This document shows positions 32,678-42,293 of a stretch of DNA of 64,000 bases, piece by piece (positions within the stretch are counted from its first letter, which is position 1; each line of letters starts with the position of its first letter). The notes below the pieces were generated by a model, which saw only the letters and a list, made by a program, of their open reading frames with translations, was not told the origin of the DNA and did not search any database. The stretch is from Neptunicoccus cionae. Its GTDB lineage: Bacteria; Pseudomonadota; Alphaproteobacteria; Rhodobacterales; Rhodobacteraceae. Location: the NCBI RefSeq assembly GCF_014643735.1, contig NZ_BMKA01000002.1, forward strand, positions 496,001 through 560,000, in the 5' to 3' direction. Made by a program: the position numbers and the translations under genes.

Positions 32678-33579
32678 CAGCTTAACCTCGACAAAGCACG
32701 GAAGGCCGCCAGACGGGTCGCCCAAAAGGCCACCACTGCAGCGATTACCGGCACAACAATCGGCAGGAACCAATGCCAGCCGACAAAGCCCAGACCGGTT
32801 AGGAAGGCGCCTTCTTCCGCCGGAGCTGGCATAAATGCAACACCGAGCATAGCCAGAGCCGTGCCGATTGCCGCCCCGATCAGCGCCCGCAGGGTGAACC
32901 GCCGGACGAACGCGCGGGCAATGTACACGTCCCGCGCGCCAATCAACCGCAGCACCCCGATCACCTGACCGTTTGCAGCCAGCGCGGACTGCGCCGCCAG
33001 CGTAATCATCGCCCCCATGGACCCCGCAATCAGCAAGATCGACACCAGCCCGAGCAACCGAAGCCGTGTCGCCGCCGTCACCAAAGGTTTGCGCCATCGG
33101 GTGTGATCATCCAGTACCGCCCCCGGCGCCTCGGCACTCAGCCGCAGTTTCAGACCGGCCATATCCGGCCCTTTGCCCTCTTCCAGAACCTCGATCAACC
33201 GCGGCACCGGCAACGTGTCGAGCGGTAGGTCAGGGCCAAACCAAGGCTCGAGCAGTTTGCGCTGCTCTGCGTCCGACATCACCCGTGCGCTTGCAATACC
33301 GGGGGTGGTTCGCAACACCTCAAGCACCGCTTCGGACTGGGCTGCCAGCTGGCCTTCGGGGGCGGCAATGCGAATGGTCGATGTGCGTGCCAGCTCAGCA
33401 TCCCACCGGTCTGCCAGCCGCCCCGTCGCCAGTGACAGGGCCAGTGCAAACACCGTAAGAAACGCCATTGCCCCGGCGGTAAAAGATGTCAGCCGCGAGG
33501 TGAAACCACTTGGTGGCACCACGCGATCCGCATTGGTATCACCGCTGAAAACCTCAAACATACTGCGCAAACGCTCCAT
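32677..33579 (-). CDS. ftsX: Cell division protein FtsX
   Basis: FtsX is the membrane partner of FtsE and signals to peptidoglycan hydrolases at the septum. The 300-residue protein has the FtsX layout: cytosolic N-terminus, first helix (TAGAMAFLTVFALALSLATG), a periplasmic domain of about 110 residues, and three further helices near the C-terminus. The chain is divergent in sequence, as usual in Rhodobacterales, so the assignment leans partly on the ftsE neighbour. The ATG overlaps the ftsE stop (TGATG); a GTG one codon earlier is also possible. Confidence 0.9.
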   Translation of the reverse strand: MERLRSMFEVFSGDTNADRVVPPSGFTSRLTSFTAGAMAFLTVFALALSLATGRLADRWDAELARTSTIRIAAPEGQLAAQSEAVLEVLRTTPGIASARVMSDAEQRKLLEPWFGPDLPLDTLPVPRLIEVLEEGKGPDMAGLKLRLSAEAPGAVLDDHTRWRKPLVTAATRLRLLGLVSILLIAGSMGAMITLAAQSALAANGQVIGVLRLIGARDVYIARAFVRRFTLRALIGAAIGTALAMLGVAFMPAPAEEGAFLTGLGFVGWHWFLPIVVPVIAAVVAFWATRLAAFRALSRLS

Positions 33580-34256
33580 CACAAATCCGCTCCGGCCAGT
33601 TGCAACTTGGCATTGTTGATCCGCAAAACCCGCGCTGAAACCTCCGATTTCGTATTTCGAATCAGGTTAAGATCATGGGTCGCGATCAGGATTGTTTTGC
33701 CCATCCGGTTTAATTCAACCAACAGCGCGATCAACCGCTGCGCCATTTCCCAATCCACGTTTCCTGTCGGCTCATCAGCAATAATCAGGTCCGGTGACAT
33801 GATAATCGCGCGGGCCAGTGCTGCCCTTTGACGTTCCCCGCCGGACAGTTCGGCAGGCAAGGCATCACCCCGTTCGCTTAGCCCGACCCAGCCCAGAAGA
33901 TCATCGACATTGCCCTGATCCACCTCAGTCTCCCGTCCCGAAACGGCCAGCGGCAACGTCAGGTTGTCCCGCACACTGATGTGATCGAGGAACTGGCAAT
34001 TCTGATGCACCACACCAATGCGCCGCCGCACCCGCGCCACATCATCCCGCGTCATCGCCCGCACGTCTTGCTCGAAAATTCGCACCATTCCGGTGGTCGG
34101 CATCAATGCCTGATAGCACAAATTCAACAAGGTCGTTTTACCCGATCCTGAAGGCCCGGTCAGGAAATGAAACGATCCGGGGGACAATCGCAGGGTCATA
34201 TCGCTGAGAATATCACGCCCACCATAGTTAAAACCCGCGTTTTTCAGCTCTATCAC
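33579..34256 (-). CDS. ftsE: Cell division ATP-binding protein FtsE
   Basis: FtsE is the ABC ATPase of the FtsEX complex. The 225-residue protein has Walker A TGPSGSGKTTLL (about 37-48), a Q-loop in VVHQNCQFLDHIS, the ABC signature LSGGERQRAALARA (about 139-152) and Walker B LIIADEPTGNVD. The start is a GTG at 34256, the only start fitting the conserved MIELKNAGFNYGG opening. It is divergent from the zinc-ribbon gene at 34434. Confidence 0.94.
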   Translation of the reverse strand: MIELKNAGFNYGGRDILSDMTLRLSPGSFHFLTGPSGSGKTTLLNLCYQALMPTTGMVRIFEQDVRAMTRDDVARVRRRIGVVHQNCQFLDHISVRDNLTLPLAVSGRETEVDQGNVDDLLGWVGLSERGDALPAELSGGERQRAALARAIIMSPDLIIADEPTGNVDWEMAQRLIALLVELNRMGKTILIATHDLNLIRNTKSEVSARVLRINNAKLQLAGADL

Positions 34257-34433
34257 TCTGTGCCTCGTTTACTGTTCGACAGTCCGTTTTGTCGGTTTTC
34301 GCTCATCCCGCCCATACATGCAATGTTTACAAATTTGAACAGATACTTGGAATGAAAGGGTTCCACCGCTAAAACTAGTAAAAACGCTGATTCGCGGGCT
34401 GGCGGTTGGCAGAAAAAAATAAGCGAGGGTGCC

Positions 34434-36320
34434 ATGCGTATAGTATGCCCAAGATGCGTCGCGCAGTACGAGGTAGATGAAGCAGCGATCCCGGAGTCCG
34501 GGCGCGAGGTTCAGTGCGCTAATTGTGACAATATCTGGTTTCAGGACTATATCGAAATGCTGCCTGATCGCGCTGTCGATAGCGCAGAGGATTTTGAGGA
34601 CAAAGGCGTCTTTGACAATCTGGATGACCTCCCCGAGCTCAACTTTAGATCAAAACGCGCACAGACCGCTGCACCGTCTGCACAGCCGGACACAGTTACG
34701 GCGGACGACAGTGACGAGGGCGAAGCGATCGCCCGGACCGAAGACAGCACCGCACCCGCTGCCCCGCATTATTCTGCCAGCGAAGACGATTATGACGATG
34801 GCGATTATGACGACGACGATGCGCCTTCGCCGAACCTGCGTGCAGCGCCTGTCGCCGAAGATGTCCTAAACGTCCTGCGATCAGAAGCTGCGTTTTCTTC
34901 AGCTTCGGCGGCACGGGACAAACTGGACGCGGCCACTGCAGATGCAATTGATGGTGACGGCGAAGAGCGTAAAATCGCCGTAGACCGCGCGCTTGCGCAA
35001 GCGGATGACGAACAGGAAACTCCCCTTGAAAGCGGTTCGGATCCCAAAGATCAGGAAACACCGGATTTTGATGAAGAAACGCCTTTGGAAGACGCTGCAG
35101 CAGATGATTTGGCTGCAGATCATGACCCTGAAGATGCCCATGACGGGTCCGGTTTAGCGACCGATGATGCGCAAGCTGAGGTTGCCGAGGACGCCTTGGC
35201 AAAAGACGACACCGCCGAAGCTGATGATCTTGGTTTTGAAGGCTTGACCGAATTTCTAGACGCCCATGCTGGCGAAGAGCAGGAAAGCGATACCGACAAG
35301 GACGCTTTACAACCCGACCCGTCCGCACCGGAGCCACAAGACGCCGCCGATGCAACCGCAGAGGATGCAGCGGCCGACCCGGATTTCGATCCGCTCGCCG
35401 ATTTGGAGGCTATACGCAGCCAGCTTGAAACCATCGGCGCACATCGCTCCGCCGAGGCGGAACAAGACCCCGACACTATGGCGGAAGACGATGCGGAGCA
35501 GTACACCCCGATCCTGCCGTCTGACGACCCGCTGCCCGAGGATACTGACGAAGAGTTACGAAATCCTTACGCCAGCGACGATTCTTTGGATACAGAGCAT
35601 GACCTTACCGAGGATCTGTCCCTTGCTGACATAGATGAAGACGATGCACCTTCGGACATGCTTGCCGCGCTTCGCGTGGACGCCGAAGAAGATGGCATAG
35701 GGGACGGCGAATCCGACTTCGACGACTTGGAAGAAGATCGCGCCCGCCATGCCTATCGCGCAGATTCTACCGGACCGCTCTCTAAGGAGCACGCCGAAGA
35801 AAAAGATGGCGCACCCGAGGATGACGACGGCATTCCCAAAGGGGGCGTTGCCGCCGCTGCAATCATGGGGCTTTCACGCCCGAAAGCCAGAACCGGACGT
35901 GGCCGTGCGCGAGTCAAACAGGGCTTTGGGCTGGATGGAGAAACAGACAAAGCCGCCCTGTCCCCTCTGGAAGAGGGCGAACTGGAACTGGCCGACGAAA
36001 CAGCTTCGGGTCAGGCGGGCCGCAAGTCCCTTTTGCCCGACGTAGATGAACTTGACGCGTCGCTGCGCAGCGATGCCGGACAGCCCCGCCGCAGAGACCG
36101 CGAGATGCGCGAGGCCCACGAAGAAGAGCTTGCCCGCAAGTCCGGCGGTTTCAGACGCGCCTTTGTCTGGACGGTGTTTATATTTGCAATCCTCATAGCA
36201 CTATACCTGCTTCACCCGCTGATCGTAGCTGGCATGCCAGCAGCGGCAGTGGTGCTTGATCCTTACGCATCAGCCATCGACAGCCTGCGTTTGATGATTG
36301 AGCGGATGATCGGCGGTTAA
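34434..36320 (+). CDS. MJ0042-type zinc-ribbon membrane protein with very long acidic linker
   Basis: The 628-residue protein starts with a zinc ribbon, CPRC (Cys5, Cys8) and CANC (Cys28, Cys31), of the MJ0042 family common in Alphaproteobacteria. Residues about 50-470 are low-complexity and dominated by Asp, Glu and Ala. A short basic stretch (KARTGRGRARVKQGFG, about 485-500) follows, then one membrane helix at about 577-598 (FVWTVFIFAILIALYLLH) and a short tail. The zinc ribbon would face the cytosol. The function is unknown; homologous proteins are usually much shorter in the acidic part. It sits between ftsEX-plsC and TIGR02302. Confidence 0.85.
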   Translation: MRIVCPRCVAQYEVDEAAIPESGREVQCANCDNIWFQDYIEMLPDRAVDSAEDFEDKGVFDNLDDLPELNFRSKRAQTAAPSAQPDTVTADDSDEGEAIARTEDSTAPAAPHYSASEDDYDDGDYDDDDAPSPNLRAAPVAEDVLNVLRSEAAFSSASAARDKLDAATADAIDGDGEERKIAVDRALAQADDEQETPLESGSDPKDQETPDFDEETPLEDAAADDLAADHDPEDAHDGSGLATDDAQAEVAEDALAKDDTAEADDLGFEGLTEFLDAHAGEEQESDTDKDALQPDPSAPEPQDAADATAEDAAADPDFDPLADLEAIRSQLETIGAHRSAEAEQDPDTMAEDDAEQYTPILPSDDPLPEDTDEELRNPYASDDSLDTEHDLTEDLSLADIDEDDAPSDMLAALRVDAEEDGIGDGESDFDDLEEDRARHAYRADSTGPLSKEHAEEKDGAPEDDDGIPKGGVAAAAIMGLSRPKARTGRGRARVKQGFGLDGETDKAALSPLEEGELELADETASGQAGRKSLLPDVDELDASLRSDAGQPRRRDREMREAHEEELARKSGGFRRAFVWTVFIFAILIALYLLHPLIVAGMPAAAVVLDPYASAIDSLRLMIERMIGG

Positions 36321-36380
36321 CGCGCCGATCACCTTCACATTACATTCCGAGTGTAAATATCCGGTTAACAGCACACGGGG

Positions 36381-39008
36381 CTAGAAGCGGTCTAACAGCC
36401 GCTTCAGATAATCCAGTTCCAGTGTGGGGCGATTACGTTCACCGGAACGCTTGCGGATTTCATCCATGACCTCGCGCGATCTGCGGTACTGTTCCTCGCT
36501 TGGCACCAGCTTTTCGTTGCTGCCAACCCGACCGGACTCTGACAGAGGACGGCCCAAAGGATCGCGCGCGTTCTGATCCCCCTGTCCAGGCTGGCTGCCT
36601 TGCTGACCGGCCTGACCGGATTGCGCCTGCCGTTGGGTATCTCCAAGCTGTCGCATCCCTTCGCGCAGCGCTTCCAGCGCATTGGCCTGATTGTCGAGCG
36701 CACCTGCAGAATTACCGTCCTCTAGGTTACCTTCCGCCTCGCCCATCTGGCGTTCGGCTTCTTCAAGGCTCCGTTCGAATTCTTCGCCGCCATTCACCCC
36801 GTTGCGGTTCATTTCGCGGCGTTGTTGTTCCAGCATATCCCGCAGCGCCTGCTGACGCTCCGCTAGCTGACCCGGTCCGGCACCCTGCCCCTGATCGCGT
36901 CCGCGCGGGCCCTGCCCTTGCTGCTGCCCGTTCGGTTCACCTTGCCCGTTCTGTTGGCCATCCTGCTGGCCTTGCTGATCTCCGTCTTGCAAAGGCGGGT
37001 CCTGGGATTCCCGCAATTCGCGGCGATTGCGGTCATATTCTTCCTGCAACTCGCGATAGGTGTCATCTGCGAGGTCCTGCTGTTCGCGCAGCGTATCCCC
37101 AAGCCCTTCCATCGCCTGCTGGTTCTGTCCGCCTTCGCCACCGCCCTGACCCTCGGTCACGCGCATGTTTTCCATCATCTGTTGAAGCTGTTCCATCAGC
37201 TCCTGCGCCTCGGCCATCCGGCCCTGCTCCATCAACTCCTGAATGCGGTCCAGCAATTGCTGCAACTGATCCTGCGTCATTTCACGGGTCTGCCCGTTTT
37301 CCGCCTGCTGGTTTTCCTGACCGTCCTTGCGTTGTTCTTCGGCCAGTTGGCGCATGTAATCGTTTGTGGCCTGTCGCAGTTCGTCCATCAACTGCTGAAT
37401 TTCATCCTGTGTCGCCCCGTTCTTCATCGCCTCGGACAGCCGTTCCTGCGCCCGTTTCAATCGCTCCCGCGCGTCGGCCAGATCGCCATCTTCGATTAGT
37501 AAAGCGGCTTTCCACAGCAGCGCCGCAACTTCGTCCCGCACGGTATCGCTGAGCCTGTCGTCACCGGCATATTCCATCCGCCGCATGGCAGTCCGGATCA
37601 TCAGATAAGCCTTTTCGCCCCGCCGCTTAAACGCAACTTCGGGGCGGTGCGTAATAGCCTTCAGAACCTGAACAATCCGATCCCTATTATCCCTGTTCCA
37701 CAACAGATCACGGCGTTGTTCGGCCACTGCAGCAGCCATTGTGTCAAAGAAACGCTTGCCCGGCATAGGCCCGATTTCCGGTAAGACCGATCCAGTTTGA
37801 CCCAACGCATCTTCAACGGTCAGAACGATTTGCACCGGAAGCCCAGCCCAAGGGTGTTCGGCCAGATCCTCAACCAGCGTTTCCTCAAATGACGCTGTTT
37901 TGCGGGTAAAAGGTAGGGGCAGTTCCAGCGTCAGCGTCTCGCGCGGTTCGGGGTCAAGCACCAGCCCATAGCGCCGGTCCACCGCATCAAGCGCCAGTTC
38001 AATGGTAACAGTGCCGCCTTCTACGCCGTAGTCATCGCGCGCTTCAAAAGGCAGCTTCAACGCCCCCTGCACGGTGCGGCTGATCTCGTCGGTCAGAACG
38101 ACTTGCGGATCTTCATCCGCGATCATGGCAATATCCCAGCCCGCATCGGGCCCTTGCGGCGGCACAAGCGACAACCGGCCCGATTTGCTGATATCAAGCG
38201 TGGTTTCCGCGAAACCGGTTTCGCCAGACATTAGCGCGGTATCACCGCCTGCGCTGACAGTTTCGCTTAGCGCAGCCCCTTCGGTATCGCCGTAGACCCG
38301 CAAAGTAATCCGCGTACCTTCGGGCAGAGAGAGTGTCTCTCCATTCGCAATATCGTTCAGATAAACAGCAGGTTTTCCGGTATAGGCAGGAGGTTCCGCC
38401 CAGCCTTCCCAGCTGGGACCGGTGGCGATAAGAGCCCCTTCATCCGTCAGGCTTTGTACCAGAGACTGCACCGGATCGGTGCGCCCAAACAGGGCAGCCG
38501 CCGCGAAAACAAACACCGCAATCAGGCGCAACGCCCAAGGGTCGCGGCGGGACAACCGGACGTGGGGTTGGGCGGCTTCGGCCCCGCGCGCCTGATCCGC
38601 CATACGCTGCAAATGCCGCGCCCACAGATAACGCGCCGCAGGGTCGCTTGCCCCCACAGCCATAGAATCATCCAGAGATTGCAAGGGGCGCCCTGGCATC
38701 TTTGCATCAATCCGCGCCTTTGCATCTGCCATCGTAGGCCAGTGAAACCCACGCGCCCCGCGCAACAAAAACCACAGACACAAGACCACAGCGACCACCA
38801 GTCCGCCAATCAAAACCGGCTTGTCCAGTGTCAGCAGCAGCCCAAGTCGACCCAATGCCACCAGCAAAAGTGTCAGCGTTATCAAGGGCCAAAAGCATGT
38901 CATCCCCCGCTCCACCAAAAGCGCGGCACGGGTCAAACGCAGCCGCCACGTCAAGGCGCGCATGGCCTTGCGTGTCAGCTTTTCAACGTCGATCTCATAA
39001 TCTGCCAT
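36381..39008 (-). CDS. TIGR02302 (DUF4175) family membrane protein
   Basis: An 875-residue protein of the alphaproteobacterial TIGR02302/DUF4175 family. It has two or three N-terminal membrane helices (around residues 40-58, 66-84 and 155-170), a long probably periplasmic region, and a coiled-coil, Gln/Glu/Gly-rich C-terminal half (about 550-845) with repeated motifs such as QQLLDRIQELMEQGRMAEAQ (in part). The function is unknown. Related proteins often lie near cell-envelope genes. It is downstream of lysA on the same strand, 41 bases away, so co-transcription is likely, and converges with the zinc-ribbon gene. Confidence 0.88.
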   Translation of the reverse strand: MADYEIDVEKLTRKAMRALTWRLRLTRAALLVERGMTCFWPLITLTLLLVALGRLGLLLTLDKPVLIGGLVVAVVLCLWFLLRGARGFHWPTMADAKARIDAKMPGRPLQSLDDSMAVGASDPAARYLWARHLQRMADQARGAEAAQPHVRLSRRDPWALRLIAVFVFAAAALFGRTDPVQSLVQSLTDEGALIATGPSWEGWAEPPAYTGKPAVYLNDIANGETLSLPEGTRITLRVYGDTEGAALSETVSAGGDTALMSGETGFAETTLDISKSGRLSLVPPQGPDAGWDIAMIADEDPQVVLTDEISRTVQGALKLPFEARDDYGVEGGTVTIELALDAVDRRYGLVLDPEPRETLTLELPLPFTRKTASFEETLVEDLAEHPWAGLPVQIVLTVEDALGQTGSVLPEIGPMPGKRFFDTMAAAVAEQRRDLLWNRDNRDRIVQVLKAITHRPEVAFKRRGEKAYLMIRTAMRRMEYAGDDRLSDTVRDEVAALLWKAALLIEDGDLADARERLKRAQERLSEAMKNGATQDEIQQLMDELRQATNDYMRQLAEEQRKDGQENQQAENGQTREMTQDQLQQLLDRIQELMEQGRMAEAQELMEQLQQMMENMRVTEGQGGGEGGQNQQAMEGLGDTLREQQDLADDTYRELQEEYDRNRRELRESQDPPLQDGDQQGQQDGQQNGQGEPNGQQQGQGPRGRDQGQGAGPGQLAERQQALRDMLEQQRREMNRNGVNGGEEFERSLEEAERQMGEAEGNLEDGNSAGALDNQANALEALREGMRQLGDTQRQAQSGQAGQQGSQPGQGDQNARDPLGRPLSESGRVGSNEKLVPSEEQYRRSREVMDEIRKRSGERNRPTLELDYLKRLLDRF

Positions 39009-39049
39009 CCTGACCCTTCAGCCGCCGTTCGCGGTAGAGGTGAGCAGGA

Positions 39050-40321
39050 TCAGTCCTGCATCCACTCTGGTAGCTTATCCCGATTTAACATTTCGTCAAA
39101 CGTCGGACGGGGGCGGATGACAGCGAATTGATCGCCTTTCACCAGAACTTCGGGGATCATCGGGCGGGAATTATACTCTGACGACATGACCGCGCCATAT
39201 GCACCGGCGGAGCGGAAAGCGATCATATCGCCGTCATCCAGATGGGGCATCGGACGTTGCTTGGTGAAAGTGTCCCCTGATTCGCAGATTGGTCCAACGA
39301 TATCGACCGGAGATTGCGCGGCACCCGGCGCAGGTTCCATCACCGGCACAATATCGTGGTGGGCTTCATACATTGCGGGACGGATCAGATCGTTCATAGC
39401 CGCATCCACGATCAAGAAATCGCGCCCTTCGCCGTTCTTGCGAAAAATAACCGACGAAACCATCAGACCCGCGTTGCCCGCGATCAAACGGCCCGGTTCA
39501 ATTTCAATCTCGCACCCCAGATGCCCAACAGTCTCGCGCACAACATCGCCGTAATCCATCGGCAACGGTGGCGCGGCATTGGAACGCTCGTAAGGGATGC
39601 CAAGACCGCCGCCAAGATCAAGGCGAGAAATCTCGTGCCCGTCCGCGCGCAGCTGTTCTGTCAGCTCGGCAACTTTGCGGAACGCATCGCGATATGGGGA
39701 CAGATCCACCAGCTGGCTGCCGATGTGCACGTCGATCCCGATGACCTTCACACCAGGCAAACTGGCGGCGAGTTTATAAACTTCGCGGGCGCGGGCAATC
39801 GGGATGCCGAATTTATTGTCCGACATGCCGGTCGCGATTTTGGGATGGGTTTTCGCGTCCACGTCCGGATTGACCCGCACTGTGATCGGCACTTCGACAC
39901 CCATTTCGGAAGCGACTTTGGACAGCAGGTACAGCTCCGGCTCGCTTTCGACGTTGAATTGGCGGATGCCTCCGGCCAACACAGTTTCCATTTCCGCGCG
40001 CGTTTTACCAACACCGGAGAAAACAATCCGCTCGCCCGGAACACCGGCTGCTTTGGCGCGAAGATACTCTCCGACGGACACCACATCCATGCCAGCGCCC
40101 ATATCGCCCAGCAGTTTCAACACCGCCAGATTGGAGTTCGCCTTCATCGCATAGCACACCAGATGGGGCATTCCGGCGAGCGCCTCATCAAATACCGTGT
40201 AATGCCGTGCCAGTGTCGCGCTGGAATAGACATAAAAAGGCGTGCCCACAGTGGCCGCGATCTCTGTCAGCGGCACGTCTTCCGCGTGCAAAACCCCATT
40301 GCGATACAAAAAATGGTCCAT
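39050..40321 (-). CDS. lysA: Diaminopimelate decarboxylase
   Basis: LysA removes CO2 from meso-diaminopimelate to give lysine. The 423-residue protein is a fold-type III PLP enzyme: the PLP lysine is in LVCYAMKANSNLAVL (about residue 60), DVHIGSQL is the HIGSQ motif, and SGDTFTKQRPMP includes the CESGD-like dimer active-site loop (ICESGD). The ATG at 40321 matches the family start (DHFLYRNGVLHAEDVPL). It lies downstream of argH, the small lipoprotein and the DUF2834 gene and upstream of TIGR02302. Confidence 0.97.
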   Translation of the reverse strand: MDHFLYRNGVLHAEDVPLTEIAATVGTPFYVYSSATLARHYTVFDEALAGMPHLVCYAMKANSNLAVLKLLGDMGAGMDVVSVGEYLRAKAAGVPGERIVFSGVGKTRAEMETVLAGGIRQFNVESEPELYLLSKVASEMGVEVPITVRVNPDVDAKTHPKIATGMSDNKFGIPIARAREVYKLAASLPGVKVIGIDVHIGSQLVDLSPYRDAFRKVAELTEQLRADGHEISRLDLGGGLGIPYERSNAAPPLPMDYGDVVRETVGHLGCEIEIEPGRLIAGNAGLMVSSVIFRKNGEGRDFLIVDAAMNDLIRPAMYEAHHDIVPVMEPAPGAAQSPVDIVGPICESGDTFTKQRPMPHLDDGDMIAFRSAGAYGAVMSSEYNSRPMIPEVLVKGDQFAVIRPRPTFDEMLNRDKLPEWMQD

Positions 40322-40374
40322 GGTGCAGTCCTTAATTCAAGCCCGCCCCGCTTAAACCGAAACGGCAGGCCAAA

Positions 40375-40395
40375 CCACCCTTGTTTTAAGGGTGG
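40375..40395 (-). terminator. Possible weak terminator or attenuator before lysA
   Basis: CCACCCTT at 40375-40382 pairs with AAGGGTGG at 40388-40395. On the minus strand it follows the DUF2834 stop by about ten bases and is trailed by TTTGG, a poor T-run, so it may only partly separate lysA from the upstream genes. Confidence 0.45.
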
Positions 40396-40404
40396 CGGAT
40401 CAGG

Positions 40405-40725
40405 TCAAGTCACGGGGCGCGCCCGTAAAAACAGATAGAGCGGCAGGCCACAGCTGACGCCGATGCCGAATGTGGCGGGCAGGCAAATCGCAAGCACCCA
40501 GTAATCCTTGCGTTGGTAAACCTCGGCCAGCATCCAAACCACCAGAACAGCAGCCGAGACTGTCAGATCCCAGACCAATCCCGAAGACGCGGCATTCGCA
40601 TGCCAAGCATCCACCATCGCCATGATATCAAAACCGTTTTCCCCGAACCATTGCAGGAAATACCGCATCGGTAGAATGGTTCCAGCGACGGCCAGAAGCA
40701 GATAGACTATACGCAGTCCCGACAT
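40405..40725 (-). CDS. DUF2834 domain-containing small membrane protein
   Basis: A 106-residue protein with three membrane helices: IVYLLLAVAGTILPMRYFL near the N-terminus, LTVSAAVLVVWMLAEVY in the middle and VLAICLPATFGIGVSCGLPLYLFL at the end (in parts). The pattern and length fit DUF2834, a family of unknown function found widely in bacteria. It lies 21 bases downstream of the small lipoprotein gene and 83 bases upstream of lysA on the same strand. Confidence 0.82.
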   Translation of the reverse strand: MSGLRIVYLLLAVAGTILPMRYFLQWFGENGFDIMAMVDAWHANAASSGLVWDLTVSAAVLVVWMLAEVYQRKDYWVLAICLPATFGIGVSCGLPLYLFLRARPVT

Positions 40726-40746
40726 CGCTACACCCTTTCTCTTCGA

Positions 40747-40845
40747 TCACTCGACCGTTTCACCCACCGGCACCGGATCATCCTTAATGCCGCAGGCAGA
40801 GGTGCCAAGAGCGATGGTCAGGCAGAGCAACAAAATCCGCATCAT
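40747..40845 (-). CDS. lptM: LptM-like small lipoprotein, 32 residues
   Basis: A very short gene encoding [19 protein letters not shown] plus a 13-residue acidic/proline tail ([13 protein letters not shown]). The first 18 residues form a lipoprotein signal, with Cys18 in TSAC as the lipid site. In E. coli the similar YifL/LptM, which helps mature the LptDE translocon, is next to dapF and lysA-related genes; here the gene lies between argH and lysA, which supports the assignment. The ATG overlaps the argH stop as ATGA, so it is translationally coupled to argH. The tail is shorter than the E. coli version. Confidence 0.72.
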   Translation of the reverse strand: MMRILLLCLTIALGTSACGIKDDPVPVGETVE

Positions 40846-42251
40846 TTGATCCTTTCGCGCCAAGTCGCGATCTGCTCGCGCACTTGCGCAGGGGCCGTCC
40901 CGCCATAGCTGACTCGGCTTGCCACCGAATTCTGCACGCCGAGCACGCCAAACACATCCTGCGTAATTTCACCATGGACCGATTGCATGTCTTCCAGCGA
41001 CAGGTCCGGTAAATCACAGCCGCGGTCTTCGGCCATTTTTACCAGCGCGCCGGTCACATGGTGGGCATCACGGAACGGCATCCCGAGTGCGCGAACCAGC
41101 CAGTCCGCAAGGTCCGTTGCAGTGGAGAACCCACTGGCCGCAGCGACCTCAAGGCTTTCGGCGTTGGGGCGCATATCCGCAACCATGCCGGTCATCGCTG
41201 CCAGCGCCAGCATCAGGCTGTCCGCCGCATCAAACACCTGTTCTTTATCTTCCTGCATGTCCTTTGAATAGGCTAGCGGCAGCCCCTTCATCACAGTCAG
41301 CAAACCGATCAGACTGCCATTAATCCGACCCACCTTAGCGCGGATCAGCTCTGCCGCATCGGGGTTCTTCTTTTGCGGCATAATGCTGGAACCGGTGGAA
41401 AACCGGTCCGACAGCACCACAAAACGGAATTGCGCAGAGGACCAGATCACCAGTTCTTCGGCAAACCGGCTAAGATGTGTGGCACAAATCGAAGCAGCGG
41501 ACAGGAATTCCAGCGCAAAATCACGATCACTAACCGCGTCCAGGCTGTTCGCGCTTGGCCGGTCAAAGCCGAGCGCCTGTGCCGTGGCATGCCGGTCAAT
41601 CGGGAAAGACGTCCCCGCCAGTGCAGCCGCGCCGAGCGGCGATTCGTTCATCCGCGCCCGCGCATCTGCCATGCGGCTTTTATCCCGCGCGAACATTTCA
41701 ACATAGGCCATCATGTGGTGGCCCCAAGTGACCGGCTGCGCCACCTGCAAATGGGTAAATCCGGGCATTACCATACCCGCGCCAGCCTCCGCCTGATCCA
41801 GCAACGCCGAGATCAACGCATCCAGACCGGAAATCGCAGCATCAAACTGGTCCCGCACCCAGAGTTTAAAATCAGTCGCAACCTGATCGTTCCGGCTGCG
41901 GCCCGTGTGCAGACGACCCGCCGGCTCTCCGATGATTTCCTTCAGACGGGATTCCACATTCATATGAATATCTTCCAGAGCGGCAGAATATTCGAAGGTT
42001 CCCCCTTCAATTTCTGACAAGACCGTGAGCAGGCCTTCCCTGATCGCTTCCGCATCCTTATTAGTAATGATGCCCTGTTGGGCGAGCATTGCCGCATGGG
42101 CGCGGGATCCATCAATATCCTGCCGCGCCATCCGTTTGTCAAAACCGATGGAAGCATTTATCGCTTCCATAATGGCATCTGGACCACTGGCAAAACGCCC
42201 GCCCCACATGGCATTGGAAGTTTTCGTGGAGGATGATTTGTTGTCTGACAT
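40842..42251 (-). CDS. argH: Argininosuccinate lyase
   Basis: ArgH splits argininosuccinate into arginine and fumarate, the last step of arginine synthesis. The 469-residue protein has the fumarase/aspartase superfamily signature [18 protein letters not shown], the N-terminal [20 protein letters not shown] (in part) and SRNDQVATD, which holds substrate-binding residues. The ATG at 42251 gives an N-terminus slightly longer than average (Ser/Thr/Lys-rich [12 protein letters not shown]); no strong ribosome site is visible. It heads a minus-strand operon with lptM and DUF2834 and is divergent from tlpA. Confidence 0.96.
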   Translation of the reverse strand: MSDNKSSSTKTSNAMWGGRFASGPDAIMEAINASIGFDKRMARQDIDGSRAHAAMLAQQGIITNKDAEAIREGLLTVLSEIEGGTFEYSAALEDIHMNVESRLKEIIGEPAGRLHTGRSRNDQVATDFKLWVRDQFDAAISGLDALISALLDQAEAGAGMVMPGFTHLQVAQPVTWGHHMMAYVEMFARDKSRMADARARMNESPLGAAALAGTSFPIDRHATAQALGFDRPSANSLDAVSDRDFALEFLSAASICATHLSRFAEELVIWSSAQFRFVVLSDRFSTGSSIMPQKKNPDAAELIRAKVGRINGSLIGLLTVMKGLPLAYSKDMQEDKEQVFDAADSLMLALAAMTGMVADMRPNAESLEVAAASGFSTATDLADWLVRALGMPFRDAHHVTGALVKMAEDRGCDLPDLSLEDMQSVHGEITQDVFGVLGVQNSVASRVSYGGTAPAQVREQIATWRERIK

Positions 42252-42293
42252 GATGAATGCGCCCGAAGTTAACACGATAGGAAGAGGCCTGAC

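Noticed and set aside
32678-33097. N-terminal extension of the acyltransferase frame
   Set aside because: It lies wholly inside ftsX in another frame and has non-protein-like composition; the real start is the ATG at 32677 with a TGATG overlap.
36500-37552. A 350-codon open frame on the plus strand
   Set aside because: It lies antisense within the TIGR02302 gene, is proline/arginine-rich as expected from the reverse complement of a Gln/Glu-rich coding region, and has no family pattern.
39314-40438. A 374-codon open frame on the plus strand
   Set aside because: Antisense to lysA, whose product has PLP-enzyme motifs.
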